A DNA stretch of 64,000 nt from the NCBI GenBank assembly GCA_964247055.1, contig OZ176050.1, positions 2,108,001 to 2,172,000 of the forward strand, given 5' to 3'. Positions 1 to 11,493 of this stretch are shown here, one piece after another. Numbering within the stretch: the stretch's first letter is position 1; the number at the start of each line of letters is the position of its first letter. This DNA comes from Paragordius varius (taxonomy: Eukaryota; Nematomorpha). Made by a program: the position numbers and the translations under genes. Below the pieces are notes generated by a model. The model saw only the letters and a list, made by a program, of their open reading frames with translations, made no database searches and was not told the DNA's origin.

Positions 1-1263
1 GAAAAGAGTAAAGTTGCAATTGAAAAATGATAAGGGACGGGCATAATGTATGTAGGTAGATAGAATATCATGCCTTCAATAGGCAAAGAAAAAAAAATAT
101 TCTGTAATTTTCTTTTTCTTAAAATATTAATATAATGTTAACATAATGGGTGACATTGAGCAAACAATAAGTATAATATTGAAATAAATTAACATAAAAT
201 CCTTATATCTGACACTTTGATGATTTAAAGCAAATTATTTATACGTCACATGATTAATATGAACATGCTGAGGTTGAAGGTAGCTTGAAGATAAAGTGGA
301 GAGATATGATAAATATGGATATAAACAGTTGATTAGATTTAAATAAAAGGAGAATTTTGGTCAAGATAAAAGGTCATGACCACTCATAAATGGGTAATTT
401 TTTCAATTACTAATAATAACTTTTACATACCTATTTTTTAAAATAATATTAAAAATCCGGCGCCCCTTCGACTATGGAACTTGATGCATCAGCCTCCATT
501 GCCCCTCTCCCCCCGTAGCTACGCCATCGTAATCCTTGGTAAACTAATGTATATAATTTAATATCAAAACAACTTAATCAGGTTCTTAAGCAGTTTAATT
601 TTAAATCGGTGGTTTTTCTCATGTATAAAAAGTCTCAAAACCGGAATTTATATTTTTTGGATGCCAAACGCAAATATAACAAATAAACATAATCGCAATT
701 CCGTATTTTTACATAAAATGTTGAATATCAAGAACTTGTTTACCAAAAATTTATATTAAATATGAATTTGATCTGGCACACGCATATCTCTTTAGTACTG
801 ATTTTGAAAACGACTCAAATTTAGAAGCAATCAGACCATCGCAAAGAAGTATATGGAGTTTTGGCAAAATGTGCCAAAAAAAATTGAAAATATAAAAAAA
901 TGTGCCCAGGTTATCTTGCCGCGTTCAACTTACATGCGAGGCGGCATATTCAAAAATAAAATGTGTCAAAATCTTATAAAACCCGCCTCCCAGAGGTCCA
1001 TACAGAACAAGTATTAGAATTGGCCTATATATTTTCGTTGTTTAATATTTAAATTTATTTTATTATCAAAAAAATTTTTGGCAGTAATTGCGACCCGCAA
1101 AAAATCTCGGTATACATATTTGTAGAGATTATATGGTACACGGCCCTTAAGACAGAAAGATATTTTATTGACCCAAATCTTTTTGGTGAGATTCACTGTT
1201 GTAAAACTAATCACAATAGGGAAATTGATTTAACTTTTGTGGATCTTTACGCGTCACTCTGAT
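1..1263. other. AT-rich intergenic DNA, no gene seen
   Basis: No conserved protein block was found. A short GC-richer islet lies at about 460-535 (CGGCGCCCCTTCG, then CCCCCGTAGCTACGCC), and another at about 905-1000. They look like fragments of decayed repeats, but no family could be assigned. Confidence 0.5.
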
Positions 1264-1492
1264 TAGTGTCCAATGTTACGTAATGTGCGGCCCGACAATT
1301 TACCAAATATAACCTGAATTCCATCGTTTGTAAAACTTTTCAACAAATTATTATATAATTATCCAATTTTGACAAGGAATTAGCGAAAATGGTAGAAATT
1401 AATAGATATTGCCTTTGTAGATACTCAATCGAAATCAAATAATAAATTTATCGAATATGGGCCGCGAAGTCATTTATGTTAGATACCCTTCC
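1264..1492. mobile_element. hAT-like MITE, family D copy 1
   Basis: A non-coding element of about 230 bp. One end reads AGTGTCCAAT followed by GCGGCCC. The other ends GGGCCGCGAAGTCATTT then TTAGATACCC, so the two ends are roughly inverted. The same end pair recurs near 13.1, 34.4 and 35.2 kb. Ends of this type (a short CAGGGGTGTCCAAC-like terminus with an inner GGCCCGCG) are typical of hAT-derived MITEs. There is no coding capacity. Confidence 0.5.
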
Positions 1493-1878
1493 AAACAAGT
1501 ATTACCAATTGGTGTGCCATTGATTTGTAAAATTAACGGAGGCAAAAATGCAAATTAAATTTTATAATTTAATCAACATTTTGATTCAAATTGGGAAATC
1601 TAGTGACCCCAGTCTAATTTATGTTAAACTGAAAAAAACGGTGCCTATTAATAAAAATTATATAAATAAGGTAAAATATCTACAAAAATATTGAAAATAC
1701 TCCATATAAAACTTCGATGGCATTCTTATTTTACAACGCCTAAAAACATAGTTTATTATTATTTCGAAATAAGGAGATCGAATAATATATAAAAATGGAA
1801 AATGCATCTTCCAATCTTTATTTGTGTATGTATAATAAGTTTACGAGATTTACTAGCTTCTGAAAAGCTTTACCTTTA

Positions 1879-2455
1879 TTAACACATGGATACAACACAT
1901 TCAATTTAGTCCTTCGATTCAAATTGAGGTACTTAAATACCCCAGGCCTGTTTAAAATTAAATTTTTTAAAAAATATGGATCGACATGGCAAAGTTTTCC
2001 ACTTATAAAACATTATTAAACCGAAATATATAAAAAAAATATTTAAAAATACTTGATATTACTTATTTTAAGTTAAAATCGAAAGGTAAAAATTTAGTCA
2101 ACGTGGCATGTGTGCAATAATAAAATTAAAAAATTATACAAAATAAACCGCTTTTTTTATTTCTATCTATGTTAGATGTAATTTAAATAAAAAATACCTT
2201 TAATTTTACCCTTAAAATTAAATGAACACATTTTGCAAATATTTTGTAAAATAAAAATGGCGTCGAAGTAATTTGACATGGAACTTTTTTTTCAAAACAA
2301 AATTTTATTTAGATATTTTGGCATATTTAGATAATTTTTATTAGGATAGAACCATAAATTTAAATTAGGACCATTTCATTCAGTAGTTTTTTAAAAATCC
2401 TAACTCAAATTTAGTCTGGGGTATTTATATACCCCAATTTAAATCGAAGTGTTAA
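1879..2455. mobile_element. TTAACAC element family B, full copy 1
   Basis: A 577-bp non-coding element bounded by TTAACAC at the left and GTGTTAA at the right. Inner inverted ends are CTTCGATTCAAATTG and CAATTTAAATCGAAG, each followed by a small palindrome of the form GGGGTATTTAAATACCCC. The left end has about 25 extra bases between TTAACAC and CTTCGATT. TTAA as both terminus and likely target duplication points to a piggyBac-type MITE (inference). It is clearly the same sequence as 3117-3682 and, inverted, 43822-44372. Confidence 0.75.
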
Positions 2456-2667
2456 GTGGATTGAAAAACATGATTTTTTGTAAAAACATGGGGTCGTAGT
2501 TCAGTATGCAATACCTTTTATTAAAAACTAAAATTTATGAAGATATTTTGGCTTATTTATATAATTTTATTAGAATAAGCATAATATTTAACGTAGTTTT
2601 CTGAAAATATCTATTTAAATATGGATGGGGTCACTAGTTATTCTTAATTTATATCAAAGTGTTGAAT
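2456..2667. repeat. Partial family B copy abutting copy 1
   Basis: About 210 bp repeat the right third of family B (AAGATATTTTGGCTTATTT, then an ATCAAAGTGTTGAATT end). It sits directly after the full copy, as if one element's end had been duplicated or two insertions shared a site. It is more diverged than copy 1. Confidence 0.6.
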
Positions 2668-3116
2668 TATTCTTTAGGGTCAAAAAAGCACCATGAAAAT
2701 CCTTACATCCTATAAGAATATATACATTTTAACCAGGATTTATATTTTGGATAGCGTGTGATTGCGCAAAGGTATCAAATACATATTTTAATTTGATCCA
2801 ATAGGATGTAAAAAAATTTGCAATGAGTAAGTTCCCCAAAAAGGTAGTAAAATATTTCCCAGAACAATTTTATAAATATCTAATAATTTAGATGGTATCA
2901 GGCCAAGAGAATATATATGGCCTAGGCCGATTACAAACATTCCTTGGTAACCTTTGTCCATTATGTTAAAATAGCGAGATCTACCTAGAAATCAACAAAT
3001 AATAATATAAATGATTCAATTATCTTAAATAGACTATATATGATATGCGTCTAAACTAATGCCACTTATTCACAAATCCACATTATTTATAATTGAATGA
3101 CTACTTTCTGAAGGAA

Positions 3117-3682
3117 TTAACACTTGGATACAACACACTCATTTTAGTCCTTCGATTCAAATTGGGTTAGTTAAATACCCCAGGCCTGTGTGAAATCAAA
3201 TACTTTAAAAAATATGGAAGGAATCGAAACCACGGCAAAATTTTGCACTTATATAACATTAATAAACCTAAATATATAAAAAACTTAAAATTTATTTTAC
3301 ATATTTTAAGCTACCGAAAGGCAAAAATTTCGTCAACGTGACATGTGTCAAAAGGTAAAATGAAAAAATAGCACAAAATAAACCGCTTTTTCCATTTCTA
3401 TCAATGTTAGATATAATTCATATTAAAAATAAGCTTTAGTTTTACCCTTAAAATTAAATGAAGACGATATTTTGCAATAATTCTGTAAAATAAAAATGGC
3501 GTCGAAGTAGTTTGAGATGGAACTTTTTTTTCAAATCAAAATTTTATCAAGATATTTTGGCATATTTATATAATTTTTATCAGGATAGAAGCATAAATTT
3601 AAATTGGGAACGTTTCATTCAGTAGTTTTTTAAAAATCCTAACTTAAAATTATTCTGGGGTATTTAGATACCCCAATTGAAA
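3117..3682. mobile_element. TTAACAC element family B, copy 2
   Basis: A 566-bp element colinear with 1879-2455 over its length. It starts TTAACACTTGGATACAACACA and carries both palindromic GGGGTATTTAGATACCCC segments. The right end has lost the final CGAAGTGTTAA. It lies about 150 bp upstream of the SMIM14-like start codon, so it may contribute to that promoter region. Confidence 0.75.
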
Positions 3683-3836
3683 ATATATATTTGTATCAGA
3701 CTGGTTTATGTAGGAGGCCAAGTCATCTGTCTTTTTTACTAAAGATAACCAATCAAATATTTACACAGATTTTACCTGGATTATGATGTCATAATAATAC
3801 AGTTTTTTTTCCAAATTTTACGCAAATATTTACGAA

Positions 3837-4468
3837 ATGGGTGATATGGATCCATGTGAGTGCTTTTCGCATATCTCCGCTATGCAAAGGCTTATAAATA
3901 TGGTACAATTAACTTTCCTATATCTATAGCTTAGAGATTCTCAAAACTACTGTACTGATCTAGAATGTCCAACCGAATGTAAATTTTTTAGAATATATTT
4001 TTAAATGAATATTAATATTAAAAATATTTATATTTATTATTTAGTACCTGGCTCAAATATAAATGGATCGGGGAATTTAAACCCTATAGACCAATTTATG
4101 CCTTTCTTAACAATGTTGTTGGGATTATTTGTTATGGCAGCTCTTATGTATAGATATAGACCAGCTTCATTGCGCGACTCTAAACCATCTAGAAATGATG
4201 ATAACTACGTAATACTGGTTATTTGAAAAATAATATTTTCTTAAATATTGATATCTTTAAAATTTTATTGTTGATAATGAAATAATAAAAATTTTAACGT
4301 AAAATTGAATAATATTATTACTCAAGCCTGAAATTAATCAAATTATTTATGAATTTATATATTTTTAAATATGCGTATTTGGCTCTTTTTTTCTCTCATT
4401 TTATTGGTCATTAAAATAAAGTTTTTTATTTTTTTTATTTTATTCGCACAGTTTCGTTGTAACATCAG

Positions 4469-4502
<34 letters not shown>

Positions 4503-4871
4503 AAATTTAATATTTCAGCTCTCCACAATAAAACTGTAAAACTCTTATTATAACCATTTATAAATTTCCAGAAAAGTAATATTTGTTTTATTGACTTACT
4601 GTATATATATTGTCATTTCATTATTTTGATAATTAAACTCTAATATTCATTGATTCTAAACATAAATAACGTCAAAAAAGATTTCAGTATAGTGAAAAAA
4701 TGAATTACTATTTCCAATAATACTTTCATAGAGAACTATTGAAATTTTACTATTTTGGTTTTTTTTCACTGGTCAGTATAAATTGATGAAATTTAAAATA
4801 TTATAGTAATATGCTCATAATTCTTTAAATTTAATTTTATGTAGGAACCCCCTGCTCCACCAATTCAATAA
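3837..4871 (+). CDS. SMIM14: SMIM14-like small ER membrane protein (4 exons)
   Basis: Exons 3837-3902, 3930-3978, 4045-4208 and 4845-4871 join in phase to 101 codons; human SMIM14 has 99. The N-terminal block DPCECFSHISAMQRLIN is very close to the vertebrate cysteine-rich start. Exon 2 gives DSQNYCTDLECPTE, the exon 2/3 junction gives LPG, a single membrane segment follows (about residues 56-71, FLTMLLGLFVMAALMY), and the last exon encodes EPPAPPIQ-stop, matching the family's DPPAPP tail. Human SMIM14 is a single-pass endoplasmic-reticulum protein with unclear molecular role. Intron 1 is only 27 nt and carries an in-frame stop, so it must be spliced. Introns 2 and 3 are 66 and 636 nt. The start codon is the first ATG before the conserved block. 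The gene stands alone just downstream of a TTAACAC repeat. Identification is confident; no experimental role can be read here. Confidence 0.93.
3903..3929 (+). other. 27-nt intron in SMIM14-like gene
   Basis: The segment begins GTACAA and ends CTATAG. Read through in frame it meets a stop at its last codon. Removing it joins two blocks that are adjacent in animal SMIM14 proteins (QRLIN and DSQNYCTD). It is among the shortest introns in the window. Confidence 0.85.
4471..4498. repeat. (AT)n microsatellite
   Basis: A pure AT dinucleotide run of about 28 bp in the last intron of the SMIM14-like gene. Similar runs occur at about 9509-9528, 11453-11490 and 24678-24698. Confidence 0.8.
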
Positions 4872-6433
4872 CATTTCATCTGAAATGAACGGCTCATCAG
4901 CATTTTAAATCGCAGTCCATATTATATACACCACCATATATTTATATTTTTATGATTCTTAATAATTATATATTATAATGGGTCATTTTTTGAATGCATA
5001 TATATATGTATATTTAATTAATCATAAACATATATCTAATCACCAACCTTCACATTATTTTGGAAGGGTATGATTATATTATAAAGTAATAGCTAATATT
5101 TTATCTCCAAATTACTATTATTTATGCAATAAATATATTATTTAGCATCCAAACATATATTTTAATTTGTTTAAGTATAAAAATTGTGTGCATCAATTTT
5201 TAAATAAGGTTCTGATATTTTTATATAAAGAAGTACGGATTTTAAGTTGACGGCTTACGTAAAAAATCTTTGACTTTAATTCAAATAGGATATTTTATTG
5301 GCCCTAATGCTTTTCTGCGTATTGTATAAACCGTAAAATTTAGTTAATTTAAATTAAAATGTTTTGTTATATTAACAAATAAATATTAAAAAATCTCGTA
5401 AATTGTAATTATTTTAGACGATGCGTTTCCCCAATAACTCTAGTCGTTTATTTGTGTTAAATGGTTAATTCAACATCATTTTAACCTGTTGTGTCTGGCT
5501 ATTTGATTACCAAATAAATGATTTGTTTTTAAGTTGTGCTAGCAATAAGTATCATAACAATATTGAAAAACAAAGCAAAACATTATTGATAACATCCATT
5601 AGTAATAAAAACAGACAAAAAATCTAAAAAATAAATTATTATTTTTGTCTTTCCTGTTGTAGTTATTTCAAATACCAATACCAAACAAATAATAAAAATT
5701 TATTTATCAATTTTTACATAATTTGCTAAATAAATATAGTAAAAAACCCGATTTTTACAAAAAAAATTATTAAAAAATATTGCCCCATAACAAAATTAAA
5801 ATATTAAATTTTTGTGCGGTGAGATGCCAAAGGATTCGTCTCGTGTTGTGATAACATATACGATTTTTGTAGAGCGTGTGGATATTTTGCATAAGCTTTT
5901 TGATCAGAATCCTCAATTTTACCTGATAATATAATATTATTTATAAAACCTATATTTTTATATACTGAACACTGATTAATGCCAGTAATAGGTTAAAGTA
6001 AAATTTTCCCAATATTTGTTTCTCTTTGCTGCGAAAAACCGTTTAAAAAAGATATTTATATATTTAACTTACCAAATATTCAACATAATAAGTATATTGA
6101 ACAAGAAAGTTATTTAACTCAATATGAATGTGGATAAACGCATTCTTTGAAATGTGTACCGTCTTCAAAAAAGACCAATAAGTGTTAGTTTAATGGATGT
6201 GTCCCTAAATGCCTTTACAAAAAAAGCTTAAGAAAGGTGTATTTATTTTTTGGTGTATAAATATTGAAATGAACCATAAAACTATATAATAATAGCAATT
6301 TTAATGTAATAACAAATCACAAAACAACAAAAAACATGATTGTCATTAAGCAAATAAACTTTAATAAAATATAAAAACAATAGACTAAACCAACCTATTT
6401 TATGGCATAAAATCAATATAATATATATGCGTT
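4872..6433. other. Intergenic AT-rich DNA between two genes
   Basis: Nothing recognisable is seen. AATAAA-type hexamers follow the SMIM14-like stop (for example near 5130). The neighbouring PDXDC1-like gene ends at 6434 from the other strand, so both genes' 3' regions lie here. Confidence 0.5.
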
Positions 6434-9400
6434 TCAACATGAAAGATAATAAAATCCAATTATATATTTTATACCAGAATTAAAGTCAAACGATTTTCCC
6501 TTGATAGCATTTGCAGGTAAGGGACTCCACCAATTAATCAAGGAACTCAAAACTGGAACATGCCGCAAAACACCCTAAAACAAGTTGGTTAAATTCTTTT
6601 GTATATAAAGAAAACAGCATAAGCAATAAATAATTGCAATGTATAACCTTTTTGGCTATATATGGTACATAAAATTATGGACCTAAATATATATTTCTTA
6701 TTTCATAGCCAAAAAAAACAAATCATCTTTAATCGTATTCTTTCCTCCCAAAGAAGGTAAGCGTATTAAAATTATCCATTTCTTTCTGTTTGCGGCTTGT
6801 TTAATTGTATTTCTGGAATAGATTGCCAAGTTTTATGAGGTCGGTGTTTTTTATTTTTATGTTAGGTTATGATTTTTTAGCTTATTCCAGTTTGAGTCTT
6901 GGATTTTGTAGTTGTGACCAGCCCAACGTAAACAATACTCTAGCGGCATTAAGTGGTTTAGGCAAACAAATTTGGATTGTGGATGTTTGGTTTATGTGCA
7001 AAACAATGGCATTCAGAATTTTCTATTTACCCCTTTAGAGTGGTTGATAAGATTTTCGATTGACTGGGAATATCTAAAGTTTTTGTTATCTTAAGGAGGG
7101 ACATTTTTTATGCTCCTGTTTTAAATATTTCACAGTTTATTGAATTGGATGTTGCATTTAATGAGAAAACAGAACAAGGCCCCTATGTTCTGTACTTGTT
7201 TCCATTGCACATAAGCTTGTTTTTCAATGTATTAACTTTTAGAGCGAATTTACTCAAGGTTGATTCATTTTTTGTATCGCCAACACTTGCAAAAATTACG
7301 ATTGAGTTGTGCTTATACAGTGCGTCTATTGTTTGAACTAATATGCCTCTAGTCTCCACCTTGCCTTTTGAGTGACCAAAATATCAGGTGTTGCGGAGAT
7401 GAGACATATCCTGTTCTATAAGCATAATGGGTAGGTAGATTTGACAGAGCATATCGCGATTGGGGATTATAAATATTGCATCTAAAGTTAGCTTGTTTTT
7501 TATAATCGTGCCACATTTGTAAAATAACAACAAATAAATTATGATCCAAGGCCTTTAAAATAGTTCATTGGTAGTTCTACCCGGGCATTTATTATTTTTC
7601 AATTTTTTTAACAAAATTTCGTTTCATCCTTTGTAAAGGATTAAATTAGTATACTGAGTGGGGACTGATTCCATGGAGAATTTTGATTTGTTAAAAATAT
7701 TGAAGAAGTCTATACCGCATGTGGTTTTGATAATCTCAGCATCATGGGTTATTCTTTTATCGGCTAACCGTATTATTGTTTCGATTTTAATATTATTATA
7801 ATTATTAAGTTTTACCCATTTATATGCAATGGCTTTTTTTAAATTATTTGCCCTTTTATTAACCCATCATTGATTCTCTGATGGCTTTGGCATTTCTTAA
7901 TTTAATTATAATTTATTTTTGTCATTTTCTCTTTTTCCCATTTTTGGAAGGTCAGTTTTTTATTTTAATTATATCTAAAGGTGATATTTGCCACCACCCT
8001 TTAAACTCTTTTTTATTATTAAACCTCATTATGCCAACATTATTCTCTAATGATTTAAAATTTGAATGAAATCCAACGCGTTTAGGAGAAGCTGATTATA
8101 ATTTAAGGAAAGTTTCAGCTTCTAATTTCGCTATTGATTTCTAATTTTTGATACGTAAGTTTAGGCTTATTTTCGCCATGGTTGATTGCATTGATGTTGT
8201 GTAGTTATATTATTCTGCGATGACGGGAACAACAAAATAATCTATTACATTCTCTCAGTCTACGCCCCGCAATCGGCTATGACTCATATTGTAGAGATTT
8301 ATTCTGGTCAGCTTTATACGAAAAAATTACTGCTATTCAAAGAATGATTTATTTAACGACAGTGACCTATATTAGCATTTCGGTATAGAAATAATGAAAA
8401 GGGTAAAGTAATGTTAAACTTCGCAAGTAATAATAAAGTATTCATCGAATGCCTTTTTTAAAAAGAATGAAAATAACTTGCTAACCTATATATCCTGCAT
8501 AAATCATTCAATGATCGATATAATACTATCCAGGTGGCAGAAAACCAATTTTACGAATATTAGATCTATTCCCGCTTTATAACTACAATACAAGCTCAGC
8601 ATAGCAGAACCATATACTGTACAACATCAATGCAATCCACCATGTCAAAAAATAAGCCTAGACTTAGTTATAAAAAATTAGCCAATATTATACCAAATTA
8701 AATTCAAATCGGACTCTAAAAATGTCCAAAACCATTTATAATTATAAAATCATGTCTTTTCTTACAAAAAACATATTGTTAAATATGTTATATGTCCTCT
8801 AAGTTTTAATTTTTATTGTATACCTCTGAAGCCAATTTGTCACCATTTTCCTTTTCCAAATTAAGTTGGACAGTTTTAATTGTTCCCGATATGATATCCG
8901 ATATTTTGGCATTTATCTAACAAAATAATAGATTTATATAAGAGATATCTGTTAAAATTAGTTTTTGAATATAGTATTAAATACATTTAATTGAGTCTCA
9001 ACATATTTCCCCACATTAAATACCAATTTGGTTAAATCTTCAATGTTAGAATCGGTGGTAACCATACCAAATCCAATACAAGATAAACCATTATCAGTTT
9101 TTCCTATTTTACATATCAAATATTTCAACGTAAGTCAAAATATAAAAAAAATTATATAACTTTCATTACCGATGGCAAAAGCAGAATCCTTTTCATTCAG
9201 CTTGTGGACAATGGATTGATTCAATTCATTGAGAATATTTGTCATTAATTTGGGCAACTGATTACTTTTACCCAACCAAATGTCTGGGACATACCTTTAA
9301 AATATCAAAATTTTTCACTAAGAAAACTAGTTTAACGTTCAATTACGTTTTATGCGTAAAATTCCCTCCATATGTAGCCATATTAACATTTAAATGGTGA

Positions 9401-11448
9401 AAGATTTTTAACAAAGTTTTAATTAATTAAAAATAAGGGTTGAGCTTGAATAAAAAAAGATTTATTTGAATAAAAAGTCTTTATTTGATTAAAAAAATGT
9501 ATAATATAGATATATATATATATATATATCAATTTTTATACTGTACGGCTCCTAATCCAGCCCAATGGCCTAAATCAACTATTAGAAGATTTGGATAATC
9601 TGATATGGATCGTGGCAATTCCACCATTCTTTTTTCATGCGTCGCATTAATGATTTCAATTTTTTCTCTAATCTTAAGGACAAATTCATCCAATATATTC
9701 TTTGATGCTGGTTCTAGAGATTAATAAAACTTTAAAATTATAAAAACAAAAAAGTAAAAAATAACTGTTTTTAATTAATCCTATATAGTAGATTAAAAAT
9801 TTGAGTGTGTTGGGATTCAATTCCTCGTTTCGCATCGTTTTCACAAAACAATAGATATATTTAAAAAAGATAAATAATATGGGGTTTCCACATATATTAA
9901 CCGAAAGTCCTACTTTTTTCGTCTTTAAATATTAATTTTTATTGTAAAATGCGAAAATATGGTTCAAAACTATATGTTTGCGATTACCGTTTCTAAATGC
10001 GGACATAAAATCCAATTGAATGTAGATATCAGGTGTATTGTCTTTTTTAACGAGCGTCAAATTGTAGTTCGGAAAGTCACGGTTTAACATCTGACAAAAC
10101 TGTAAAATATGGAATTAAATAGTCATAAACCAAACTTTAAAAAACCTTAAGTTTAAATATTTAAAAGAATAAAAAAATTAACCCATGTATTTAGGGCGTT
10201 TAAATATTCTCCGTTAATTTTCTCATATTTGACAGGATTGGGTGATGGAGAACTCTCCTTTAAATAATGAATTCGTAAATGATTGTCGGTGAATTGATAT
10301 CGAAACACAATGTTGAGCCTTTTTCGCTGAATATAATCCTAAATATCGGATAAATACTTGTAACTAAGATTGTTTATACACTAAATATCATTGTAAGAAT
10401 TTGAATAAAATGGGCTAAATATCGTCCCCTCTTAAAAAGCGCTTTATAAATAAAATTTCCATTTGTTTGATTTAATACTTGATTCAAATATAAATAATAA
10501 TCGAGAAATAATTAACCATAAATTTAGTTGATTCGCTTTCAGTAGACATAGGTTTTTCTTGAGAGCTAGGTAAGTTTTCTAAGACTGGCACAGTGTGAAT
10601 GGATGCATTCAATGATACATTATCTTTGAAAGACTAAAAATATTGTTTAAGAAAATTAATTAACTCAGAAGCATGGTCACCAAAAGTTTTGATATTAAAT
10701 TTTGACAAAAAAATGCCAAAATTACCGACCTTAATAAAAGGTTTGGGTAAAAGATATCCATATGTTTTTTATAAAATTTTAGTTTATAAATTTAAGTACG
10801 TAATTATGAATAAAATATTAATAATGAATTTATTTCACCCGCTCAATTTGTAAGTAATAACTTGAATAATTGCATTAACAAGTAAGGGATATCTTTTAAA
10901 TAAAAAAATTTTTTTACTAAAGGTTAAGGTCTTAAATTGTATCCGGACTTGTGAAGGCTTTTAACACTCGCCTGCCCAGGGCTGACAATGATGATGAAAA
11001 AATTGCGCAGTTTCGGGCTTCGACCTCTGGCACGCAGGGTAAAAGTCCGGCATAGCTCCTTTGAATTAATAAAACCAAATTTAATATATTAAAAAAACTA
11101 CTTTAGTTTGATAATTGCTATATATCCCGACGATGACGATTTAAATTTTCAAACAATTTATTTTTGTCCGTATTTTTGTGATTTAACAGCTTTAACAGCA
11201 ACACTCCAATAACTTTTAGAGTGGTCTTATATTCCAGAGCAAGGTATTAGGCCGAATTTAATACTTTAGCCTTTTAGGCGTATTATACAAAAAATTTGTT
11301 AAAAAAAGTAAAATTGTAAAAAATCCTCATCTCAAACTCATTTTTTTTCTATAATTTTTTAAATCGCAAATGCAAGCATAAATGTATATTATGGTTAAAA
11401 ATTTAAATAATCATCTTTAAAAAGCTTTCACGCTACATACCGGCAAAA

Positions 11449-11493
<45 letters not shown>

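Larger units (their letters stand above)
6575..8823. other. Last intron of PDXDC1-like gene with LINE debris
   Basis: A 2.2-kb intron. On the plus strand it holds two short remnants that look like non-LTR retrotransposon protein: FWNRLPSF at about 6809-6832, and SVYAPQSAMTHIVEIYSG at about 8249-8302. The second matches the SVYAPQ motif of LINE endonuclease domains. The remaining sequence is AT-rich without recognisable content. Confidence 0.5.
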
